From the NCBI RefSeq assembly GCF_004362665.1, contig NZ_SNXR01000014.1, positions 62,001 to 126,000 of the forward strand: a DNA stretch of 64,000 nucleotides, in the 5' to 3' direction. Made by a program: the position numbers and the translations under genes. Every line of letters starts with the position of its first letter. The first letter of the stretch is position 1. The notes below the pieces were generated by a model. The model made no database searches. It had not been told where the DNA came from and worked only from the letters and a program-made list of their open reading frames with translations. This document shows, piece by piece, positions 53,625-60,639 of this stretch. Source of the DNA: Flavobacterium dankookense. Lineage in GTDB: Bacteria > Bacteroidota > Bacteroidia > Flavobacteriales > Flavobacteriaceae.

Positions 53625-54002
53625 TTTACAATTCATTTTGTCCTAATTCCTAAAGTAGTATTCCTATTTTCAATTGATTTAATGCATACAACAGTAGTAA
53701 TTAAACCATTTTCAATTGATTTTGCCCTCCTTCCTAAAGGATTATTCCTATTTTCAATTGATTTAGTTCATACAACAGTAGTAATTACCCCATTTTTAAT
53801 TCATTTTGTCATCATTACTAAAGCATTATTTATATTTTCAATTGATTTAGTACATACAACAGTAGTAATTAACCCATTTTCAATTCGTTTTGTCTCTAAT
53901 ACAATTGTTATATTCCTATTTTCAATTGATTTAGTACATACAACTAAAGTATATATCTCTTTTTCAATCCGTTTTACACCTATAACATCAAGATGAAAAG
54001 CT
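53625..54002. repeat. 42-bp tandem array with alternating unit types (84-bp superperiod)
   Basis: Nine 42-base units in exact phase, each opening TTTTCAATTGATTT or a variant. Two unit types alternate: one continues with TACATACAACAGTAGTAA, the other with TTTGTC and a CCTAAAG-ATTATTCCTA tail. It occupies the middle of the 788-base divergent gap between the dipeptidyl peptidase and the DUF4397 gene. The rest of the gap holds AT-rich DNA and a 7-of-8 match (TAAAATTG, 53508-53515, minus strand) upstream of the peptidase gene. Confidence 0.92.
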
Positions 54003-54234
54003 TTATTGATTGATTTTACTCCTACTTAAGTCGATTTTTTCTAAACTGTTTAATATCAAACATCTAATTTCAGTGACTTGCCTATTAACAAAATAAATTA
54101 AAGCTACTATTTTACTGGTGTTTTCAAAAAAAATAATATTAGAAAGCTTGTTTTCAATGCTTTACATTAGTTAAAATTTTCATAACAAAATCGTTTTTTA
54201 ATGTTTTGTTAACGTTTTAACAAATGACTAGTAT

Positions 54235-54242
54235 TACTTTTA
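54235..54242 (+). promoter_or_regulatory. -7-like element of the DUF4397 gene
   Basis: TACTTTTA, 7 of 8 matches to TAnnTTTG, 27 bases upstream of the ATG. Confidence 0.45.
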
Positions 54243-54269
54243 TAATGTTAAACAAAAAATTAAACAACT

Positions 54270-57200
54270 ATGAAAAAAATTACTAATCTATGTAAATTGT
54301 TAATCCTATTTGGAATTACATTTACTTACGCACAAACCGCACGAGTGCAAGTCATTCACAACTCACCCGACTTAGCGGCACAAGAAGTTGATGTGTACAT
54401 TAATGGTACAATCGCATTGGATAATTTTGCTTTTAGAACGGCTACTCCATTTATCGATTTGCCTGCTCACGCACCAATTACTATTGATGTTGCACCAGCT
54501 AGTAGTACATCAGTTTTAGAAACACTATCTACAACTACTACTACATTAACTGCAGGTGAAACCTACATCATTGTTGCAAATGGTATTGTTAGTCCAACTG
54601 GGTATTCGGTTGCACCTAACTTTGCATTAAGTGTTTACAGCGGTGGTCGTGAAGGAACGCCTGTTTTAACCGAAACTGATGTTTTAGTAGCACATGGTTC
54701 ACCAGACGCTCCAACGGTTGATGTTGTTGAAACAGGTGTTGGCGCTGGAACAATAGTTAACAATTTATCTTATGGTTCTTTTTCTAATTATTTAGAGTTA
54801 ACAACAGCCAATTATATATTAGATGTTAGAGATGAAACAGGTACAGTAACTGTAGCAAGATATTCAGCTCCTTTAAGTGATTTATTTTTACAATCCGATG
54901 CCATAACAGTTGTAGCGAGTGGTTTTTTAAATCCTGATAATAATAGCGATGGACCAGCATTTGGTTTATGGGTAGCTAAAGCAACTGGTGGCGCACTAAT
55001 TCCATTGCCTTTGTACAATCCAACTGCCAAAGTACAAGTAATCCATAATTCTCCTGATGCTATCGCAGCCGAAGTGGATGTGTATATCAATGGAGATTTA
55101 GCTCTGGATAATTTTGCCTTTAGAACTGCAACACCATTTATAGATTTACCAGCAGAAACTTCGATAAGCATTGATATCGCACCTTCTACTAGTTCTTCTT
55201 CAAGTGAAAGCATATATAATTTAACAACTTCTTTAGCTGCTAATGAAACCTATATAATAGTTGCTAACGGAATTGTATCACCAACAGGATACAGTGTAGC
55301 TCCAAACTTTGCTTTAAATGTATTTTCACAAGGAAGAGAGTTTGCAGATGATTCAAATTTAGTGGATGTATTAGTAAATCATGGTTCGCCAGATGCGCCA
55401 ACTGTAGATGTAGTTGAAACAGCAGTTCCAGCAGGAACAGTAGTAGATAACATTTCTTATCCTCAATTTGCTGGTTATTTATCATTACCAGAAGCAGATT
55501 TTGTTCTTGATGTAAGAGACGAAACAGGTGCAACAACAGTAGCATCATATCAAGCACCATTTAACACTTTTAACTATGCTGGAAGTGCAATAACTGTGTT
55601 AGCAAGTGGTTTTTTAAATCCTGCTGCTAATAGTGACGGTCCAGCTTTTGGTCTTTGGGTAGCTTTTTCAAATGGTGGACCATTGTTTGAATTACCATTA
55701 GTTGAAGTTCCTCAAACAGCTCGTTTACAAGTAATTCACAACTCACCTGATGCAATAGCAGCAGAAGTAGATGTTTATGTAAATGGAACTTTAACTCTAG
55801 ATAACTTTGCATTCAGAACTGCAACACCTTTCATTGATGTTCCTGCTGGTGTAGCTTTAAGCATTGATGTTGCTCCAGGAAATAGTACTTCTGCAACTGA
55901 ATCAGTATATAATTTAACTACTACTCTTGCTGATGGTGAAACGTATATCGCTATTGCAAATGGAATTGTTTCTCCAACAGGTTATAGTGTTGCTCCTAAC
56001 TTTGCTTTAAGCGTATTTGCTCAAGGTCGTGAAGTTGCTTCTGATCCTGCTGAAACAGATGTTTTAGTAAATCATGGTTCACCAGATGCGCCAACAGTAG
56101 ATGTTGTTGAAACTGGCGTTGGTGCTGGAACTATTGTTAATGATATATCTTACCCACAATTTGCAGGATATTTAGAATTGCCTAACCTAGATTTTGTATT
56201 AGATGTTCGTGATGCAACTGGAACAACTACAGTAGCTAGATATTCAGCTCCATTGCAAACGCTAAACCTTGATGGTGCAGCATTGACTGTAGTTGCTAGC
56301 GGGTTTTTAAATCCTGCTGCAAATAGCGATGGTCCTGCTTTTGGACTTTGGGTTGCTACTGCTGCTGGTGGAAATTTAATTCAACTTCCTCCATTTGTTG
56401 AGCCAACTGCTCGTTTACAAGTAATACACAACTCACCTGATGCAATAGCAGCAGAAGTAGATGTTTATGTAAATGGAACTTTAACTCTAGATAATTTTGC
56501 ATTCAGAACTGCAACGCCTTTCATTGATGTTCCGGCTGGTGTAGCTCTGAGCATTGATGTTGCTCCAGGAAATAGTACTTCTGCAACAGAATCAATATAT
56601 AATTTAACCACTACTCTTGCTGATGGTGAAACGTATATCGCTATTGCAAATGGAATTGTATCACCAACAGGTTATAGTGTTGCTCCTAACTTTGCTTTAA
56701 GCGTATTTGCTCAAGGTCGTGAAGCTGCTTCTGATCCTGCTGAAACAGATGTTTTAGTAAATCATGGTTCACCAGATGCGCCAACAGTAGATGTTGTTGA
56801 AACTGGCGTTGGTGCAGGAACTATTGTTAATGATATATCTTACCCACAATTTGCAGGTTATTTAGAATTACCTAACCTAGATTTTGTATTAGATGTTCGT
56901 GATGCAACTGGAACAACTACAGTAGCTTCTTATTTAGCTCCATTGCAAACGCTAAACCTTGATGGTGCAGCAATTACAGTTATCGCTAGCGGGTTTTTAA
57001 ATCCTGCTGCAAATAGCGATGGTCCTGCTTTTGGACTTTGGGTTGCTACTGCTGCTGGTGGAAATTTAATTCAACTTCCTCCATTTGTTGAGCCAACTGC
57101 TCGTTTACAAGTAATACACAACTCACCTGATGCAATAGCAGCAGAAGTAGATGTTTATGTAAATGGAACTTTAACTCTAGATAATTTTGCATTCAGAACT

Positions 57201-58031
57201 GCAACGCCTTTCATTGATGTTCCGGCTGGTGTAGCTTTAAGCATTGATGTTGCTCCAGGAAATAGTACTTCTGCAACTGAATCAGTATATAATTTAACTA
57301 CTACTCTTGCTGATGGTGAAACGTATATCGCTATTGCAAATGGAATTGTTTCTCCAACAGGATATAGTGTTGCTCCAAACTTTGCTTTAAGCGTATTTGC
57401 TCAAGGTCGTGAAGCTGCTTCTGACCCAGCTGAAACAGATGTTTTAGTAAATCATGGTTCACCAGATGCGCCAACAGTAGATGTTGTTGAAACTGGTGTC
57501 GGTGCAGGAACTATTGTTAATGATATATCTTATCCACAATTTGCAGGATATTTAGAATTGCCTAACCTAGATTTTGTATTAGATGTTCGTGATGCAACTG
57601 GAACAACTACAGTAGCTTCATATTTAGCTCCATTGCAAACGCTAAACCTTGATGGTGCAGCAATTACAGTTATCGCTAGCGGGTTTTTAAATCCTGCTGT
57701 TAATAGTGATGGTCCTGCTTTTGGACTTTGGGTTGCTACTGCTGCTGGTGGAAATTTAATTCCATTGCCAACTGCTCCATTGAGTGTAAATGAAAATGAC
57801 TTAGAAAGCATTAGAATTTATCCAAACCCAGCAAATTCCATCATTAATATTGACATACCTTTTTCATATGACAATAGCAAAGTAAGATTATTTGATGTAA
57901 ATGGTAGATCAATTAAAGAAGTTACGTCAGTAAATTCAATAGATGTAACAGGCTTAGGTAGTGGTATCTATATGTTATCATTAGAAATTGACAACACTGT
58001 TATTAATAAAAAAATTGTGATTACTAATTAA
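54270..58031 (+). CDS. T9SS-secreted protein of five DUF4397 repeats
   Basis: This 1253-residue secreted protein has a signal peptide (to about residue 22, FGITFTYAQ), then five repeats of about 230 residues. Each opens (A/R)-x-QVIHNSPD and contains VDVYxNG-x-x-LDNFAFRTATPFID, IVSPTGYSVAPNFAL, VNHGSPDAPTVDVVETGVG, and a closing SGFLNPAANSDGPAFGLWV. Each repeat holds two DUF4397-like halves. Residues from about 1170 are a T9SS type A sorting domain (IRIYPNPANSIINIDI, GLGSGIYMLSLEI). Repeats 3 to 5 are nearly identical at DNA level. A surface or matrix adhesin is likely; no catalytic site is seen. Confidence 0.92.
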   Translation: MKKITNLCKLLILFGITFTYAQTARVQVIHNSPDLAAQEVDVYINGTIALDNFAFRTATPFIDLPAHAPITIDVAPASSTSVLETLSTTTTTLTAGETYIIVANGIVSPTGYSVAPNFALSVYSGGREGTPVLTETDVLVAHGSPDAPTVDVVETGVGAGTIVNNLSYGSFSNYLELTTANYILDVRDETGTVTVARYSAPLSDLFLQSDAITVVASGFLNPDNNSDGPAFGLWVAKATGGALIPLPLYNPTAKVQVIHNSPDAIAAEVDVYINGDLALDNFAFRTATPFIDLPAETSISIDIAPSTSSSSSESIYNLTTSLAANETYIIVANGIVSPTGYSVAPNFALNVFSQGREFADDSNLVDVLVNHGSPDAPTVDVVETAVPAGTVVDNISYPQFAGYLSLPEADFVLDVRDETGATTVASYQAPFNTFNYAGSAITVLASGFLNPAANSDGPAFGLWVAFSNGGPLFELPLVEVPQTARLQVIHNSPDAIAAEVDVYVNGTLTLDNFAFRTATPFIDVPAGVALSIDVAPGNSTSATESVYNLTTTLADGETYIAIANGIVSPTGYSVAPNFALSVFAQGREVASDPAETDVLVNHGSPDAPTVDVVETGVGAGTIVNDISYPQFAGYLELPNLDFVLDVRDATGTTTVARYSAPLQTLNLDGAALTVVASGFLNPAANSDGPAFGLWVATAAGGNLIQLPPFVEPTARLQVIHNSPDAIAAEVDVYVNGTLTLDNFAFRTATPFIDVPAGVALSIDVAPGNSTSATESIYNLTTTLADGETYIAIANGIVSPTGYSVAPNFALSVFAQGREAASDPAETDVLVNHGSPDAPTVDVVETGVGAGTIVNDISYPQFAGYLELPNLDFVLDVRDATGTTTVASYLAPLQTLNLDGAAITVIASGFLNPAANSDGPAFGLWVATAAGGNLIQLPPFVEPTARLQVIHNSPDAIAAEVDVYVNGTLTLDNFAFRTATPFIDVPAGVALSIDVAPGNSTSATESVYNLTTTLADGETYIAIANGIVSPTGYSVAPNFALSVFAQGREAASDPAETDVLVNHGSPDAPTVDVVETGVGAGTIVNDISYPQFAGYLELPNLDFVLDVRDATGTTTVASYLAPLQTLNLDGAAITVIASGFLNPAVNSDGPAFGLWVATAAGGNLIPLPTAPLSVNENDLESIRIYPNPANSIINIDIPFSYDNSKVRLFDVNGRSIKEVTSVNSIDVTGLGSGIYMLSLEIDNTVINKKIVITN
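55719..57767 (+). repeat. Near-identical 690-bp direct repeats within the DUF4397 gene
   Basis: Units start at 55719, 56409 and 57099, exactly 690 bases apart. They differ by scattered, mostly silent, changes, with long identical runs. Repeats 1 and 2 of the same gene are clearly older. Confidence 0.9.
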
Positions 58032-58050
58032 GTTTAAAGTTAAGTTGATT

Positions 58051-58080
58051 AAAAGGTCGTTTTATTATAAGCGACCTTTT
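58051..58080 (+). terminator. DUF4397 gene terminator
   Basis: AAAAGGTCG (58051-58059) pairs with CGACCTTTT (58072-58080), T-run after, 20 bases beyond the stop. Confidence 0.9.
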
Positions 58081-58098
58081 TTTATTTACTGTAAAATG

Positions 58099-58106
58099 TA
58101 TCTTTG
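58099..58106 (+). promoter_or_regulatory. -7 promoter element of the HMG-CoA reductase gene
   Basis: TATCTTTG, exact match, 21 bases before the ATG. Confidence 0.65.
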
Positions 58107-58127
58107 TAAACACTTTAAGCATTACTA

Positions 58128-59444
58128 ATGAGCCAAGCCGTTTCTGGATTTTCAAAATTATCCAAAGAAGAAAAAATCAATTGGATAGCAACCACTTATT
58201 TCGCTAATCCAAGTGAAGCCGTTGCTACAATAAAACAATATTGGAACAGCGATGAAAAACTGCAACAACTCCATGATGAATTCATAGAAAACACAATTTC
58301 AAATTTCTATTTACCAATGGGAATTGCACCTAATTTTTTAATCAACGGAAAATACAAAACCGTTCCGATGGTAATTGAAGAAAGTTCGGTTGTTGCTGCT
58401 GCGGCAAAATCGGCTAAATATTGGTCAACACGTGGTGGATTTAAAGCAACTGTTTTAAACTCCGAAAAAATTGGTCAAGTACATTTCCTTTATAAAGGCG
58501 ATGTTCAAAAACTAGAGCAATTTTTCATCCAAACCAAGCCAAAATTCTTTAAAGAAACCGAAAGCATAACCAAAAACATGCAAAAACGCGGTGGTGGAAT
58601 TCTAGATATTGAACTACGAAATAAAACCGCCGAACTCGAAAACTACTTTCAACTTCATGCTACATTTGAAACCAAAGACAGCATGGGTGCAAATTTTATC
58701 AACTCGTGTTTGGAACAATTTGCACAAACGCTGAAAACCGAAGCACAACAATTTGAACTTTTTTCCGAAGAAGAAAAAAACATTCAAGTTGTGATGAGCA
58801 TTTTGTCCAATTATGTTCCCAATTGTATCGTTCGTGCCGAAGTTTCCTGTAAAGTTGAAGATTTAGCCGAAAAAAATATTCAAAACCCAATCGAGTTTGC
58901 AGAAAAATTTGTGCAAGCCGTTCGCATTGCCGAAATCGAACCTTTTCGCGCTGTTACGCACAACAAAGGGATAATGAACGGAATTGACGCAGTCGTTCTA
59001 GCCACAGGCAACGATTTTCGCGCCGTTGAAGCCGGAATTCATGCTTATGCTTCAAAAAACGGCAACTATTCCAGCTTATCTCATGCCAAAATAGAAAATG
59101 GAATATTCACTTTTTGGATGGAAATTCCACTCGCACTTGGAACCGTTGGCGGATTGACATCGCTACATCCATTAGTAAAAATTGCCTTGGAAATCCTAGG
59201 AAAACCAACAGCTCACGAACTAATGGAAATCGTAGCCGTAACCGGTTTAGCCCAAAATTTTGCCGCTTTGCGTTCGTTAACCACAACTGGAATTCAAGAA
59301 GGACATATGAAAATGCACATCAACAACATCTTAAATCAATTTCATGCCACAAAAGAAGAACGAATTACCATCGCCAAACACTTTGAAAACAATACTATTT
59401 CTCATGCTTCGGTAGTGGAATTAATCGAAAGTTTAAGGAAATAA
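58128..59444 (+). CDS. Hydroxymethylglutaryl-CoA reductase, class II (degradative-type)
   Basis: This 438-residue HMG-CoA reductase of the short bacterial class II type interconverts HMG-CoA and mevalonate. Signatures are MGIAPNFLINGKY, EESSVVAAAAKSAKYW, the cofactor motif DSMGANFINSCLEQ, RAVTHNKGIMNGIDAVVLATGND and LALGTVGGLTSLHPLVK, with a His-bearing C-terminal flap. Family annotation is 'degradative', but in Bacteroidota it most likely runs in the synthetic direction for isoprenoids. A GHMP kinase with a possible mevalonate-pathway role follows after 170 bases. Confidence 0.94.
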   Translation: MSQAVSGFSKLSKEEKINWIATTYFANPSEAVATIKQYWNSDEKLQQLHDEFIENTISNFYLPMGIAPNFLINGKYKTVPMVIEESSVVAAAAKSAKYWSTRGGFKATVLNSEKIGQVHFLYKGDVQKLEQFFIQTKPKFFKETESITKNMQKRGGGILDIELRNKTAELENYFQLHATFETKDSMGANFINSCLEQFAQTLKTEAQQFELFSEEEKNIQVVMSILSNYVPNCIVRAEVSCKVEDLAEKNIQNPIEFAEKFVQAVRIAEIEPFRAVTHNKGIMNGIDAVVLATGNDFRAVEAGIHAYASKNGNYSSLSHAKIENGIFTFWMEIPLALGTVGGLTSLHPLVKIALEILGKPTAHELMEIVAVTGLAQNFAALRSLTTTGIQEGHMKMHINNILNQFHATKEERITIAKHFENNTISHASVVELIESLRK

Positions 59445-59449
59445 ATTTG

Positions 59450-59584
59450 AATCGAATCGCTTGCGCATTTGAACAAACCATATTCCCGCTTTTCGTTCCA
59501 ATCTTTTTTGTTTTATCACACCGAGCGCAGTCGAGGTACAATTGCTAAAAAAACAAAAAAGGATTTCCACTACAATCGGGGATA
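59450..59584 (+). repeat. Dispersed stem-like repeat, copy C (longest)
   Basis: It begins ATCGCTTGCGCATT, continues CCCGCTTTTCGTTCCAATC, has a loop of about 45 bases that includes CACCGAGCGCAGTCGAGGT, and closes AAAAAAGGATTTCCACTAC. It shares the outer GCGCATT part with copy B and the arms with copies A and B. It fills most of the HMG-CoA reductase to kinase gap. Confidence 0.8.
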
Positions 59585-59614
59585 AAAAAGAAACCATAGC
59601 ACTAAATCAGCTTC

Positions 59615-60532
59615 ATGAAAAAAACCTTCTACAGCAACGGAAAATTACTCATCACCAGCGAATATGTTGTTCTCGATGGAGCAATTGCTTTGGCTTTGCC
59701 CACAAAATTTGGACAAACACTACAAGTAGAACAAGGAGAAAACAACATCATTACTTGGACAAGTTTTGACAGCGATGGGAGCATTTGGTTCGAAGACAAC
59801 ATTCCATTTTCATCTATCGTCAGAAAAGAACGCCTTGACGATATCAAAAGTGTAAAAAACACACTAATTGACATTTTACACGAAGCGTACCTTCAGAATT
59901 CAAATTTCATTACTCAATCCAATGGTTATAAAATCACTACCGAATTGAGTTTTCCAAAAAATTGGGGTTTAGGAACATCATCAACATTAATAAATAATAT
60001 TGCACAATGGTTAGAAATCGATGCGTTTCAATTACTACGAAATAGTTTTGGAGGAAGTGGTTATGACATTGCTTGCGCACAAAATAATTCGGCAATTTTA
60101 TATCAATTGATTAACGAATTACCCAAAGTAACAACGGTAGATTTTAAACCCAGTTTTAGTCAAAACATCTACTTTGTTTACTTAAATAAAAAACAAAACA
60201 GTCGCGAAGCCATTGCCGCTTATTATAACAAACAAGGTGATATTCATAAAATCATTCCATCGTTTAACGAAATAACCCAGACGATTATTTCTACAGATGA
60301 TGCTAAAAAATTTGCTCACCAAATTCAAAAACACGAAATCGAAATGAGCAAAGTATTAGAACTTTCCACTATTAAAGAAGCCGTTTTTGAAGATTTTAAT
60401 GGTGTTTTAAAAAGTCTCGGTGCTTGGGGCGGAGATTTTATTTTGGCTTTTTCAAAAGAAAATCCAACCAATTATTTCAAACAAAAAGGCTTTGAAACAG
60501 TCATTTCTTATGATGAAATGATATTAACTTAA
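59615..60532 (+). CDS. GYDIA-family GHMP kinase
   Basis: This 305-residue GHMP-superfamily kinase has the N-terminal FYSNGKLLITSEYVVLDGAIA typical of mevalonate-pathway kinases, the ATP-binding loop PKNWGLGTSSTLINN, and the family-defining GSGYDIACA. The C-terminal motif LKSLGAWGGDFILAFS is also conserved. GYDIA proteins occur in Bacteroidota, next to HMG-CoA reductase, and are presumed to phosphorylate mevalonate or a later intermediate; the exact step is not known to me. Confidence 0.9.
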   Translation: MKKTFYSNGKLLITSEYVVLDGAIALALPTKFGQTLQVEQGENNIITWTSFDSDGSIWFEDNIPFSSIVRKERLDDIKSVKNTLIDILHEAYLQNSNFITQSNGYKITTELSFPKNWGLGTSSTLINNIAQWLEIDAFQLLRNSFGGSGYDIACAQNNSAILYQLINELPKVTTVDFKPSFSQNIYFVYLNKKQNSREAIAAYYNKQGDIHKIIPSFNEITQTIISTDDAKKFAHQIQKHEIEMSKVLELSTIKEAVFEDFNGVLKSLGAWGGDFILAFSKENPTNYFKQKGFETVISYDEMILT

Positions 60533-60590
60533 TTGTATCGCTAATTTCATGAAAGTCCTTTTGTAAAGAAATTCAAAACATAATAAAACA

Positions 60591-60620
60591 AAAAATGCCT
60601 CAATAAATTGAGGCATTTTT
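60591..60620. terminator. Bidirectional terminator
   Basis: AAAAATGCCTCAA (60591-60603) pairs with TTGAGGCATTTTT (60608-60620), 13 pairs and a 4-base loop, A-rich left and T-rich right, between converging genes. Confidence 0.93.
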
Positions 60621-60639
60621 TGTATGATATAAATTTCTA

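Noticed and set aside
53682..53996. 104-codon open frame across the 42-bp array
   Set aside because: The frame is open because 42 is a multiple of three and the units lack stops; it gives a low-complexity FSIDLVHTTVVI repeat with no start signals. The array is annotated as a DNA repeat.
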